From Cyanoderma ruficeps (taxonomy: Eukaryota > Chordata > Aves > Passeriformes > Timaliidae): a stretch of 64,000 nt of DNA. Below are positions 48,811 to 60,490 of the stretch, piece after piece. The DNA is taken from NCBI GenBank assembly GCA_008694505.1, contig VZDJ01007749.1:781210-845209 (forward strand), written 5' to 3'. The stretch's first letter is position 1. Each line of letters opens with the position of its first letter. A program made the position numbers and the translations under genes. The notes below the pieces were generated by a model. The model worked only from the letters and a program-made list of their open reading frames with translations. It did not search any database and was not told the DNA's origin.

Positions 48811-49257
48811 TTTAAAAAAAAATCCAAAAAGCAAACAAACATGCATCCTACTGGACAGTGCAAGGGGAAAAAATTGAAAAAAAGAAATCAGTTTAGGGAT
48901 ATTAAAGTGTCACTGCTAGACCCAGAAGATTATTTTGCAGTAAGGTACTAGGTGTTTCCACTATCCTCATGAAGTCACTATTGGTCATGCTGAACTAATT
49001 GAATATTTACTATTTAAGCAGTACACTCTTATGAAAAAAACTTAAATTTTTAAATGGATAAACAAACTCAGAAGGGTTTTTATACAGCTTCACTTATGCT
49101 TCTTTGATTTCACCAGTATTAAGAGCTGCGCTCTGTAATCTGGAATATACTGATAATAAGAGCAGGAGGGGAAGCAATTTATATTCCTTGACCTGTTGGC
49201 TCAGTGAGGAATTAAAGTAGATACCATAAAAATGTAGGATTAAAAAGGTGAGCAGCA
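48811..49257. other. Unique non-coding sequence
   Basis: AT-rich; nothing recognised. Confidence 0.45.
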
Positions 49258-49373
49258 GCATTACAAAAACATTAAACAGGGCTTTACAGTAATTTGCTCA
49301 AGGCTGCAGATCAGAGAAATCAAGAAAGAATATTCAGTACACTTTTTTGAAGTGCAACTGGAATAGGGAAAAA
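49258..49373. repeat. Diverged dispersed direct repeat, copy 2
   Basis: The core AATTTGCTCAAGGCTGCAGA is identical to copy 1, followed by TCAGAGAAATCAAG and ATATTCAGTACACTTTTTT. Relative to copy 1 it lacks about 40 bp before GGAATAGGG. The two copies are 3.0 kb apart in the same orientation and bracket the solo LTR and L3 fragment. Confidence 0.65.
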
Positions 49374-50256
49374 ATCAGTGAAAATTTATTATTTGGTGGT
49401 TACTATTACTTCATTTCACTGGTGCCTGAGTCTTTATGCTTTGTTTTGCTCTGAATACAAGGCTTTTGGAGCTTGTGCAGGGACGTGGTCAACAAGGAAA
49501 TCTCTTGTCTTCATTCCAGAGAGAAGCAGCAATTTCTTCCTCTTGGAGTTCCCGGAATATCCACTTATTGGGAAGACTCACTCTTGTCATAGAGGGTCCT
49601 AATTATCAAATTTCTATCAAAGGATGCTTATCCCAACCTTAGTTCCATGGGGAAGAAGGTTGGTTTGCCACTGCTGTGGGGCACAGTACCCAAGCAGGAA
49701 TATCTTTAAATATACTCCTTAAGAAAACAGTGTTAATAGAAAATAGAAGTGGAGACTGCAAAATGGATTTCTTTGGGAGTTAGGATTGATTTATTTAATA
49801 CAAGAAGGATAAATATGTGAGTGTTTATTTGAGTAAATGGCTAGATTATCTTTGTTCCTAGAGTGTGTGTGCTCTCCAGAAATTATCTTAATAAATTAAA
49901 CAGCAGCAATGTTCATAGTAGAAAAAGTGAAATTAAACTTGCTATTGAACTGCCGCAGAAAAATAAATTATTTCTCTGTAAACTAAACATGTTTAAATAG
50001 AGCTACACAAAAAGAAAAGGGAATTTTTTCTTTCTCCAAAAAGTATTTTTCTTTGACATCATACTGTTTCTAATTTTATTTTTTTGAATAAAACAACTCT
50101 GTTTGCAAGTGTTTTGCCATCAAGCTATATGGATGCTTTTTTTCCTGAGTAGTAACTTGACTGAAATTGGATTTCCAGAACAGCAATGGATTCTCAAGTC
50201 ATTCTGGTGCAATATGGTAACTAAGTTCCTGCCAAACAATACAGACCCCACAAAAT
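49374..50256. other. Unique non-coding sequence
   Basis: No gene or repeat recognised. Confidence 0.45.
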
Positions 50257-50662
50257 GCGAGGAGCAGCTGAGGTCACTTGATCTGTTCAGCCTGGAGAAG
50301 AGGAGACTGAGGGGAGACCTCACTGGAATCACAACCTCCTTATAAGGGAAGGCAGAGGGGCTGGCATTGACCTCTTCTCTCTGGTGACCAGTGACAGAAC
50401 CTGAGGGAATGGCCTGGAGCTGTGTATGGGGAGATTTATGTCAGGTATTAGGAAAAGGTTTTTCACCTAGAGGGTGGCTGGGCACTGGAACAGGCTCCCC
50501 AGAGGAGTGGTCACAACACCAACCCTGCCAGAGTCCAAAAAGTGTTTGGACAATGCTCTCAGGCGTATGGTATGACTGTTGAGGGTGGTCCTGTGCAGGG
50601 CCAGGAGTTGCTCTCAATGACTCTTATGGGTCCCTTCTAACTCAGCATATTCTGTGACTCTA
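50257..50662 (+). mobile_element. CR1 LINE 3' fragment
   Basis: Clear CR1 blocks in order: CTGTTCAGCCTGGAGAAGAG, GAGACTGAGGGGAGACCTCA, a TCAGGTATTAGGAAAAGG block, GGGCACTGGAACAGGCTCCC, CAGAGGAGTGGTCAC and the terminal GGGTCCCTTCTAACTCAG with ATTCTGTGACTCTA. It is 5'-truncated and reaches the 3' terminus. Non-coding. Confidence 0.92.
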
Positions 50663-51780
50663 CAGCATGTAAAGATTTCATTCCTTTTAGGTTTGAAACA
50701 AGGCTTGTAAGGAGAAATCTTCTTTACATATCCCCGACATTTAATTTTATCATGGATACTTTCAAGTTTATTTTAGAAGAGAAGTTATCTGCTGAGACAA
50801 AATGAATGTATATGTGTGTATTTTGGAATTACATTTCCGCAGAGCAACCTATATTTATTGATTCTGTTGCTAAAAAGATGAAACATCCTTTTTTTCCTAG
50901 TTTCAAGATTATTACTGCCACAGAATATAACTTCAGTTATTAGAACAACACATTAGGCCTGAATGTTTTATATTTTCTCAAAAATTCTATTAGCCAAGAG
51001 CTAGATCCAAAGTATTGGGAATAATTTCAAGTTTGTTTTTTTCTTGGAAAGTCCTAAGACTGTGCAAAGCATTTGAGATGAGGAAAATATTAAACCAACG
51101 CATTTTTACACACTGTGGTTTGTTTTTTAGTATAACAGTTGTCTGTAGTCACTTGAAGACAGTGATCTCAAGAGTATGGGCAAATTTTGGTCAGGAGTCA
51201 ATTTCAGGAAAATTAATATATCTTAACTTGATGGAGGAGGATAATTATAATCCTTATCTGTCAACTAGCAGTGTTTTCTAGTTTTATTGCTCTGAGTGCC
51301 TGAAAAAATAAGTGCATGAAGGTAACTATATAAAATGTGTGCACCATATATCCGTGTTTATAGTCATTTGGCAAATTTTAGCTGTTGTTTTGTTGTATTT
51401 AGAATACAATTTTCCATTAATCTGTTTGGTGGTGAAGGTGTGTGATGCCACCCTGAAACTCTTTGAATTTTAATGCCATAGTTTTACCACTGCTTTTAAT
51501 GGAAGCAAAGCTACATTTTTGATAGGCAATGCACAGCTGATAACATTTTTTTTCAGTGTTACAAGAATCCCTGTGAATTGCAGAGGTTTCAGATGGATTT
51601 TGATAGTTTTTTGTTAATGACTGATGTGGGGAAGCATTTTACCATGGCAGAGAAGGTCAATAAACAACTTTTTTTCCCATAATTTGGGCATGGCCTAGAG
51701 CAAGTCCAGCTCAGCTTGGCTCAGAATTTGTTGGGAGCTGTGGAAATACATTCTTTATACCATCACTTGACGTTGTTTGG
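50663..51780. other. Unique non-coding sequence
   Basis: AT-rich; no gene or repeat recognised. Confidence 0.45.
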
Positions 51781-51836
51781 GGAATGGTTGGATTTGATGA
51801 TCTCAAGGGTCTTTTCCAACCCAAATGATTTTATGT
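51781..51836 (+). mobile_element. CR1 3'-terminal scrap
   Basis: GAATGGTTGGATTTGATGAT, CTCAAGGGTCTTTTCCAACC and CAAATGATTTTATG form the last 55 or so bases of a CR1 3' end. The 5' boundary is unclear. Confidence 0.78.
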
Positions 51837-53244
51837 CAAGACCATCTTAATTTGCAATTTTCACAATGTTATTTACCTTCAGTTTAGCAAGAGTTCCATG
51901 GACTATTTGGGCACACTGGGTTGTGAACGCAGCAATCTTTTCTCTTTTGGCAGTCACAGCAGTGCATAGACTGTCAAACATTCTGATCATGGGGATGTCT
52001 TGCCGACCACTTGATTATGGCCTCTTATTTGCTGAAGTTCAATTATCACACTGGCAACATCAAAGAAGTGGCAAATATGTACGGATGTCCTGATGTGCAC
52101 ACCATCCAGATGTGTTGTTTCATTATAATTTTTAAGAACGATAATATTTATAAAACGTAATCCAGAAAGGGAAAAAAACCACCAACCTTTTAAAGGTCTT
52201 TGCATTAAAGTACTGTGAGCTTCTGATCTGGATAAATGCAAGGATAAGTAACGATATGGCAGGAAAATAAGTTTATGGGTATAGACCATAATTCAATTAA
52301 AGGGTGATTCTTTGGTTGTAGAAGTATATTTGATTTTATTTTACAGGGAAATACAGAAACCAGTTTTGTAGCCATGATATTTCTCTCTTCCAGGAACGTG
52401 CAAGAAATCTCTGACACGATTGTGAAAGAGATGACAGTTCTGCTTCTTCTATGATATTGGGAGTTGACTTATAGGTCCAGTATTGTCATTGTCTGACAAT
52501 GACAAATTTTCAGCATGAACTATTTACATTGCAGTATTATCCAAGGTTTAACAGTAGCATTGAAGCTGCACTTTTTAATGGTGACAACTTGGACAACTAT
52601 AAAAAGATACAGATGGAAAGTGTTTCTAATCTGCTGCTCCATCAAACACCACTGCATGAAAAAGAAGCGAGGGGTGGGGGGGGGGAGAAGAAAGGTGAGG
52701 AACGTTGAGGGAAGGAGGAAGGAGGGAGTGAAGAGAGATGAAGAGGCCTCAGTCATTCAAGTTGCATCTCTCATTTCTCTTGGTTCCAGCAACTACTTCT
52801 GTGCACTGAGGGACAGACCTAAGAAGCAGAAGGTAATTACTTTTATCATAATAAAATCCTGGAGAAAAAGCTCTATTTGTGAACAGCAGTCGATGCTTTT
52901 ATACACAGCCCATAAAATTCAAAATAAACGTTAGTGAGGAGTCAGTCTTTCTTTTTATTGTTTTCTGACAGAACATATACATGCATCCTGTTTCAAGGAT
53001 CATAAAATAATTAATTGTTTTTGTTTTTTCATGGTCCTTTTTATAAGAGCATCAGATGGATTGGGAATGTAATTCTGAACCTATGGATAAACCAGCTATG
53101 GAGATAGCAAAAAACACCTGAGAAGTAAGTATAGAATAAGCTTCTTTTAATTGAAGTGGTGATTTAATTGCCTCCAGTAATTTTTACCTGTAGCTTTTGA
53201 TGCCAGTGTGCCATGTTGACTCAGGATGAGGTGCAGTGATACAA
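51837..53244. other. Unique non-coding sequence with purine-rich tract
   Basis: No gene supported. A purine-rich strand (52669-52745) contains a 10-G run at 52676-52685 and GGGAAGGAGGAAGGAGGGAG. The 139-codon frame at 52515-52934 runs through this low-complexity tract and is not convincing as a protein. Confidence 0.5.
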
Positions 53245-54755
53245 TGTTGGGAATTAGATTTGTTTCTTTTTTACTTCCAAATTTTTTCCCCATAAGTTGC
53301 TAGGAAACTATCTACTGGGTACTTATAGGTACTCAGGCAGAAAAAAGCGGCCGAATGAGAGGATTTGTAGCACCCAGCTACACTTCTTTGTGTGTCTGTA
53401 GAGTTTCTCTCGGATGGGGAGATAACGTTTTGGTTTTGGGGACAGGTAAAGGACAGGGCTGGGGGCAGCTTCTCTCTTGCTTTTGGCATCAGAGAGAGGA
53501 TGTCCAGGCTGCTGCTTGCTGCAGGAGGAGTTCACTGTCCCCACCGGGTCCAGTCTTGAGAAAATCTACCATTGTTGGAGTCCAGGGCATCCCTTTGGAT
53601 GACCTGGGACCTGAGAAAGGAAGTTCGGACCCTGGACAGGGGGGTGTGGAGCCGGTCCAGGGGGGTTGGAGATCTTGGCACAGAGCCCAGAAAGACACCG
53701 AGTTTGATTTTAGTCAATGGGAGAAGCTTCCAACACTGAGAGAGGAATTACAAACCTCAAAAGTGTGAAAGTAGTAGTTTAGTACAGCACGGGGTGAGAA
53801 ATTTTGTAGTTTAGGAATTCATAGAATAGAGATGAATGGGGGACAAGATGGAGGATTTAGGGTGTTGCCCTAAATTCTTCTCCTTCTTCTTCGTCCTCCA
53901 TCCTCTGGGGTGGTGATGACACAAAGTAGTTCTAGGCTATTGGATTAGGGTAGACATGACCCTTGTAGTATAGATATCACACATTGGTACAAAATAGTGG
54001 GCACGTAATTATCTGTATAAGAACCAAGCAACGCCCCATCAGTGAGTAGTCACGTCGTGTCCCAGCCGCTGTCCGGACCTTGGCTGGGTGCGGAGCAAAT
54101 TATGAGATACCAAATAATAAACAACACACGAGAACTGAAAACAAGGCCTTGAAAGATTCCGCTTCTTTCTGCGACACGGCTCAGGGGTTTTAGAGGACTG
54201 GGGACTTTTAACAACCTTGAATCTCGGAAAGGACTGAGACAAACACGACATACCATCATCTGTTCGTGTGCCCAGGAGTTCTGAGCTCGCCTCCTCCTGC
54301 CCTGCTGGGCTGGCCCTGTCCTGCTGCCACCATTTCTTCAGCACTGCTTTGAGGCTTTTTGCTACTCTGTAGCCCTGTCCTGCCCTGCCCTACCCTGCCA
54401 GGACATCCCTGCCGTTCCAGCTCCCACCATGGAGCTTCTGATATATCTCATCCACCAGCCTGGGATTTTCCACCGTTCCAGCTTGGTGCTCTTGGAGTCC
54501 CAAGAGATGAGACTGCCCTGGGCTTTGTGAAGCAAAGCCCCTCAAGATTCCTGGTTCTGTTATTATTGCTGTAGTTGTTGTTGTTTGCCTTGTTATACAT
54601 GCTATTAAAGAACTGTCATTCCTACTGCCATATCTTTGCCTGAAAGCCCCTTAATTTTCATAATTATAATAAACTGGGGGGAGGGGATTTGAATTCTTCA
54701 TTCCTAGGGAGGCTCTGCCCTTCCCTAGCAGATACCTGTCTTTGAAATGAAGACA
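53245..54755 (+). mobile_element. ERVL-type LTR interrupted by a nested LTR
   Basis: The outer LTR occupies 53245-53572 and 54257-54755; the middle is a later insertion. It starts TGTTGGGAATTAG and ends GAAATGAAGACA, with ATTAAA at 54604-54609. It is nearly identical to the LTR at 63207-64000, and its 3' end (AGCAGATACCTGTCTTT) matches the tails of the LTRs at 9.2 and 19.2 kb. Uninterrupted length is about 827 bp. Flanks TACAA and TGTAA do not match, unlike most other solo LTRs here. The 61-137-codon frames in this interval are LTR translations and cross the nested junction. Confidence 0.9.
53573..54250 (+). mobile_element. Nested class-II-type solo LTR
   Basis: A 678-bp LTR with termini TGTTGGAGTCC and AAACACGACA, flanked by a perfect 6-bp duplication TACCAT (53567-53572 and 54251-54256). 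The 63-kb copy has the same site with one TACCAT and no insert, which fixes both ends. A TATA-like TATAAG lies at 54016-54021 and AATAAA at 54116-54121. The 6-bp duplication and short R-U5 suggest a class II (ERVK/alpha-beta-like) origin. By hand I count 13 CpG in 54004-54250, much denser than in the flanks, which suggests a young insertion. Confidence 0.93.
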
Positions 54756-55934
54756 TGTAATTATAAGATGTTAGAGCATAAACTTGTTACTCTGGACTGC
54801 TCCTAAAGCCCTGGCTTCTAAAGCTGCAGATGAATAAATAAAAAATAAAACATAGTACTGACAATGGAGTTCAAAAACACTGGGACAAATGAAGTGAATC
54901 ACAGAGTTGGTGCAGAATTCAGCCTGGAATAAGCTGATGAAAATCACTAATTTTTACCTAAACTCTATGCCAAGTTCTAAGGAAAGAAAGATGGTTTTTT
55001 GCTGTGTGAAAGGCGTTAGGAAATAAATGGGTGAAGAACAGATTTTTAAGCATTAAAAAAATGGAATGGGAAAAATAGAATTGGAAACTATAGTGATGTT
55101 TCTCTTGGCATTGTTTCAGGGTGTTGATTTTTTTGTTTTTTTTAAATCATCCTTTAGCAACAGTATCACACAGTGGGCCTATATTCAGTTTGTGGCTTGC
55201 AAGACATGGCTTTTTTTAGTATTGTTTCTAAGCTATTTTTCTGTCAAAATCACTTAGAATTCTGAACCAGTGGTGCAACTGCTTGCAAAGATCTTGGTGA
55301 CCTGCACAGAGCCTCCTTGTTTTGATATCCAGGTTAGTAATGGAAGTTTTGACAGGCACAAGTCTTGAACACACTCTGAGGTTGAAATTACCCCTTGATT
55401 TAACATAAAATTGTTGATACTCAGCCTTGCACTGACAACTCTTGTCATGCAGTTTTGTTCTGTGGGATCTTGGGCAGAGACAGCATCCATTGCTTCTAAA
55501 GACGTTGAAACAGGCTTCGTAAATCACTTACTTTGTATATGGAAAGTTTACAGGGTGCCCATACCTCTTCTGCAAAATAGTTGTTGATCTCTAAAGGAAA
55601 AAAGGTTGAAAAGTCATTTAATATGTTTATTTTACCTGGTTTGGTTATGTAATGTGATTTCTGCTGTCTTTAAAAATGCCATATAGTTAGGAAATGGTGC
55701 AACTATTTCCTCTAGCCATGTAAGATCCTGAAATGGATTGATACAGCTTTTCATATAATGTTGTGTGATATTTTAGATGGCTAAAACACCACTGCCTCAG
55801 TCATTTCTTTGAGTATCTTTGTAGCTTCAGAATTCTAATCTTTAACTTCAGTAAATGATAGATGGTTTTGTTTTCAATATTGTATGAATGAATGACTTGC
55901 TCAGTGTTTAATGGGAAGACCAGTTGTTTTCCAG
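54756..55934. other. Unique non-coding sequence
   Basis: No gene recognised. There is no primer-binding-site-like sequence directly after the LTR end, which argues against this being the 5' end of a provirus interior. Confidence 0.5.
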
Positions 55935-56958
55935 GTACCCAGCCCACTGAGCTGAAAGACAGGGTTGGGGAGCAGAATGGACCCCTTCTAATCCAAAGGG
56001 AAATGGTCTGGAACGTGCTACACCACTTGGACGCCTGGAAGTCTATGGGGCTGGATGGGATCCACCCAGGAGTACTAAGGGATCTGCAGAGGAGCTCACC
56101 AAGCCACTTTCAATCATTTACCGGCAGGCCTGGCCAACCAGGGAGACCAGGTAGCTGGAAGTCAGCCAATATGACATCCATATACAAGAAGGGCTGAAGG
56201 AGGAGCTGAGGAACTCCAGGCCTGTCAGTCTGAACCAGGTGCCAGGGAAGGTCATGGATTACATCATCTTGAGTAACACCACACAGCACATGAAAGACAA
56301 CCCAGGGATCAGGCCCAGCCTTCCTGAGTTCATAATAGGCAGGTCCTGCTTGATCAGCCTGGTCTCCCATGACAAGGTGACCCTCTCAGTGGATGAGGGA
56401 AAGGTTATGGATCTTGTCTATCTGTAGCAGACTGTAGTAAAGCCTTTGACACTGTTTCCCACAGCATTCTCCTAGAGAAATTGGCTTTACATGGCTTGAG
56501 ACGGGTGTACTGTTGGATGGGCAGCAAACTGCATGAATGGCTGGGTCCAGGGAAAGGTGGAGAATGGAGTTATACACAGCTGGTGGCCAGTCACGAGTGG
56601 TGTTCCCCAGGCCTCAGTATTGGTGTCAGCACAATATCTGTTTAATATGTTTTGTATATTCAACATCTTCAACAACCTGAACAAGAGGATCAAGGGCACT
56701 CTCACTAAGTAGGGCCAAGGTGTTGATCTGCTGGAGGACAGGAAGGCTCTTCAGAGGGATCTGGACAGGATGGATCATGGGCTGAAGCTTGTTGTATGAG
56801 GTTCAACCATGCCAAGTGCTGGCTCCTGCACTGGAAAAAAGACTTTATGCTGTGGAGGAGAAGTGCCGTGCTAAGGGACCAGGTATAGTGGGCTTTGACA
56901 GTGTCAATTGTTAGTTATATTAAAGATCTATTGCAACCTAAAAGATTCCATAATTCAA
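55935..56958 (+). pseudogene. CR1 LINE reverse-transcriptase fossil with 3' end
   Basis: Broken frames resemble CR1 ORF2 reverse transcriptase in order: a DAWKSMGLDGIHPGVLRDL-like stretch (about 56031-56090), SWKSANMTSIYKKG (56153-56194), RPVSLNQVPGKVMDYIIL (56220-56270), then GRSCLISLVSHDKVT and KAFDTVSHSILLEKL across a frame break near 56425. Around 56700 the sequence passes from TLTK/TLSK-like codons straight to sequence matching the part after the FADD box, so the catalytic aspartate motif is deleted. The 3' terminus survives in degraded form near 56900-56958. It is inactive: stops, frameshifts and loss of the active site. Confidence 0.88.
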
Positions 56959-57097
56959 TGGTTATGTTTTTACTGTGCCTGGTTGGAGAGTTTTTACAGA
57001 GAAAGAACTTCCCTATTTTATGAAAGCTTGGATACTTTTGCCTCCCACTCAGCAGCACTCCCAGTCCTCTCGTGGCAGCCAGCAACTGCTTTTTTAT

Positions 57098-57325
57098 TCA
57101 CAGCACACTTCTGGTGTCATTACTTCTCAATTTCTGTCTGCTGCTAACATTAGGGATCCTCCCAAGACATGTCGTCTCTATCACTGCAAGTCGATACTTA
57201 TTTATTTCCTTCAAGGTCCACAGCTCTGCCCCATACAACACCAGGGAGAGCCTTGAGGAAGCAGCTGACCAGGAACATGGGCTTGCATTCGGAGAATGCA
57301 GAGAATGTCCTGAAGACAATGAGTG
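57098..57325 (-). pseudogene. Non-CR1 LINE reverse-transcriptase C-terminal scrap
   Basis: A 73-codon minus-strand frame contains VLYGAELWTLKEINKYRLAV followed by IETTCLGRIPNVSSRQKLRS and NDTRSVL. This matches the conserved pattern downstream of the reverse-transcriptase core in RTE/Jockey/I-type LINEs (YGxExWTL...E..CLxRI...R..I.N..IR; family knowledge). CR1 does not have this motif. The frame ends in a stop at about 57098 and I see no conserved sequence beyond. It lies opposite and just downstream of the CR1 fossil, and is probably an older independent insertion. Confidence 0.6.
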
Positions 57326-59170
57326 GTAATTTACCCAACTGATTATCCACTGTTTTAAAACCCAATCAGCTGTTTACAATGAGCTCTTTTGGATCACACA
57401 CTACGAATCTAATCAAATCATACTGAAAAAACAGCATGGCAGGTTGCGGGCTTTTCCCTCCATGTGTGTCCTTGTATAACTCAGGATAAGGAAAGTAGTT
57501 GAAATAAAGAGTAGGGAAATGATAAATCCTACCTTTTTTTTTTTTTCTCTTTTCAATCCATGAAGGTGAATAATGCAGGATCAAATACTAGAAGTGTTTT
57601 CCTCCTGAATTTTTATTCAGTTTACTCAGTGTGATTTATATGATATTAGTGTTGGTCATTTCGAGCTATGTTCTTTCTGCAGCTGTTAGTTTTGAGTTTG
57701 GTCCTTCCCTGAAACCTGTTCACAGAAGGAATTTTCACTTCAGATAACTTGGAAAGGAAATGTTTTTATGGAAAAGAAAATGTATTTCACCAAAGTTTAC
57801 ATGCTTTTTCACCCTCCAGAGCAACTTCTTAAGACCCTAGGGGACAGTGATAAGTAAGAATAAATAGGAAAAAGTGTTTCAGGAGCTAAGAAACAGAAGA
57901 CCATGAGGGCCCAGCTGGACAATTAATTCACGCTGTTGGCAGCTTCAATTGTGAATCATTGTTAGGAATTTTCTGAATCCTTGGAAGATATGGTTAATGG
58001 GCTACTGGCTGAAATTCATTTTCTTTTTGGCTGTAGAAAACCCTAAGCTGTCAGTAGACTCTCACCTTGGTGAGTTTGATAGGACGGCTGATAAAAACCA
58101 TCAGTTGGCTTTCAGATGCAGCAAGATAGACTTGCCCATCATTCATGGAGATACAGTGCAGCTGCTTCCCAGGGACTATAGCCAAAAGGCTTGTGTCTGC
58201 TGAATAAATAGTGCTGAGCAGTCTAAATTTGAAGATATGACTTTTATGTGGGTGCTGACAGAAGGGGTAGATGTCTCTTGAATTTTCCATGTCTTTTAAT
58301 AGCCCATTGTATATTGGAAGTGCTTGTGTAGTTGATTTTAAACCATGCTACTCAAGACGCACATGTTAAGAAACAGAAACTGTAGGTTTCTAATTTCCAT
58401 CAATGAGAAATATTTCCATCTTTTTGTTATTGTACATCTTGATTTATTTTAAGGTAGTAGTTCATGTTTGTGTAGCATTGCATTTAAATTGACAGTGGGG
58501 TGTTAAAGACAGGACCTTTTCACAATGATCAGAGGTGCAGAGACTTGTTACGACTGGGGATTCATGGCACATTGGAAAGGGAGAGAAAGTTAATTTTAAC
58601 ACTTTATAGCAGAAATTCCAACATTCAACATAGAGATGTGATTCATAAAACCCTCTCATTTCCTCAGTGTCCTCATGCTCATTTTTCAAATTCTCATCTG
58701 TTGATACTTAATAGGCACTGAGATTGACTGAAACTCACTGTGCTCCCTGGAAGGACCTTATGTGTGTAAAGCAGTAATGTTCTCTTCTTCTGGGATTATT
58801 TTACTTTTTAAAGAGTATTTGAGCCCTAGGGTGGGTTTGAATACTGGCCCCTTACACAATTATAGTAAAGGACTATTTTGACATCAGTGCCAGAGTATGA
58901 GTTGGGTTTGGGTACCTGAATGGATTTTAAGCTTTCTGTTCTAGGCGGTGAAAATGTTGTTTGGCCTTGCGCTATTGATTTATTATTCTGAGGTCTGCAT
59001 CCACCTACAAGCAATTCTTACAAATAAAGATGAGGTTGAAATACTTCTGTTGGTTTCTGCTTAAGCAGAAAAAATTGCATTTGGTTGTTGACCTGCAGCG
59101 CTGCTGGACTCCACCCTTCACAATGTAAGGGGATCTGAGAGTGGGTCTGAAGGCTGTTGGCAACACGTGA
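57326..59170. other. Unique non-coding sequence
   Basis: No gene or transposon recognised. A short T-run lies at about 57533-57546. Confidence 0.45.
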
Positions 59171-59171
59171 A

Positions 59172-59270
59172 GCTCTGAATTTTAAATGGGTGTTTTCATC
59201 ATCAGCTTTAGAGAAGGTTTCAGCTCTGAATTTTAAATGGGTGTTCATCATCAGGTTTAGAGAAATGTTT
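59172..59270. repeat. 51-bp tandem duplication
   Basis: GCTCTGAATTTTAAATGGGT starts at 59172 and again at 59223, each followed by a CATCATCAG and TTTAGAGAAA/GG block. The second copy is 2-3 bases shorter (TGTTCATC against TGTTTTCATC). Two copies only. Confidence 0.9.
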
Positions 59271-60098
59271 ATTTTTTCAGTTTCTGCTTGCAGAGATTAA
59301 GTCTGCACACCTACATCCTGATCCAAGTGGGAAGATGGTTATGATTCTGTAACTGTCTGGTAAGAATAATTAGGTCATTACCCATGACTGTCAGTGCTAA
59401 AAACCAGCTGGAATTTGTATTGATTGTGACTTTGTTGATCGTTGAATGGCTGGTGGTGAGATATTTCATCAGAAGTGTTTATCTTGGAGCTGTGGCATTG
59501 CATGTGTAGTGGGTTTATGAACCAGATAATGTTCTTCTATAATGAAGAATTTTAATGATGAATTTTAGGACTTGATTATTTTCATAGTGTCAGCTAATAA
59601 TGTTTATGATACAAACCACTGTTTTTCAGTAAAAGGGTTCAAAGAATTGGTGTTCTGTACAAATTGATGCCTACTAACAGCAATAACCTGAACAGAGGCA
59701 CTTGCAGAGTTTTCGGACATTTCTTGAACCTGCCTTGTTGTGCATTTTATTAAATACAAATATCCAGGAGAAGGCTACATAGTCTTCAATTTTGGTTTTT
59801 CCTGTTTGCAGAGGAGGTTTTTACAGAATAATTAATGCAGAAAAGTTCTGCAGCATTAACTCCAATTGCCGAGGCAGGTTGTGCAAAAGTAACACCTGAT
59901 CTGTTATGTAAACATCCTTTACCAACAACTCTTAGTCCTTTTCATCATTAAAAATGTGCAAGTGAGTGTTTAAGATGTCTTAATATGAGAGCATAAGAAA
60001 TAGATATGTAATGGAACTAAGCATTCTTCTAGATACACTTTATTTGGAAGTCTGGTTAAAAGGCAGTGTAATTTCTGATTTAAAAAAAAGTGGTTACA

Positions 60099-60490
60099 GT
60101 TCAGCTTCGTATGAAGGGAGGAGAAGATAAGAAAGACGTGGATGAACACAGAGTGAAAGTCTACTAAGTAAAGAGCGTTATGGATGACATTCTCTTTTCC
60201 AAAAAAAAAGAGGAATTTTACTGTTTAATGTTGGTCAAAATAGATTGGACTGATATAATTCCTTAGTCACTAATCACAACTAAAATGCCGTTCAGCTTAG
60301 TATGAAGACTCATGATACAACGAGGAGAAGATAAGAAAGATAGGGATGAACAAAGAGTGGAAGTCTACTAAGTAAAGGGCATTATGGATGACATTCTCTT
60401 TTCCAAAAAAAGGAGGAATTTTACTGTTTAATGTTGGTCAAAATAGATTGGAATGATATAATTCCTTAGTCACTAATCACAACTAAAATG
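60099..60490. repeat. Tandem duplication, about 191-bp unit, two copies
   Basis: GTTCAGCTTMGTATGAAG begins at 60099 and 60290. Each copy continues with GAGGAGAAGATAAGAAAGA, GTCTACTAAGTAAAG, GGATGACATTCTCTTTTCC, an A-run, GGAATTTTACTGTTTAATG and ATTCCTTAGTCACTAATCAC. The second copy has an extra block of about 12 bases (around ACTCATGATACAACG) and a shorter A-run. The copies differ at only a handful of other positions. I do not recognise a transposon in the unit. Confidence 0.95.

Noticed and set aside
52515..52934. 139-codon plus-strand frame
   Set aside because: Its middle is a translated purine-rich low-complexity tract and it has no recognisable domain.
53355..53768. 137-codon plus-strand frame
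   Set aside because: It crosses the junction between the outer and nested LTRs, so it is an accidental fusion of two LTR sequences.
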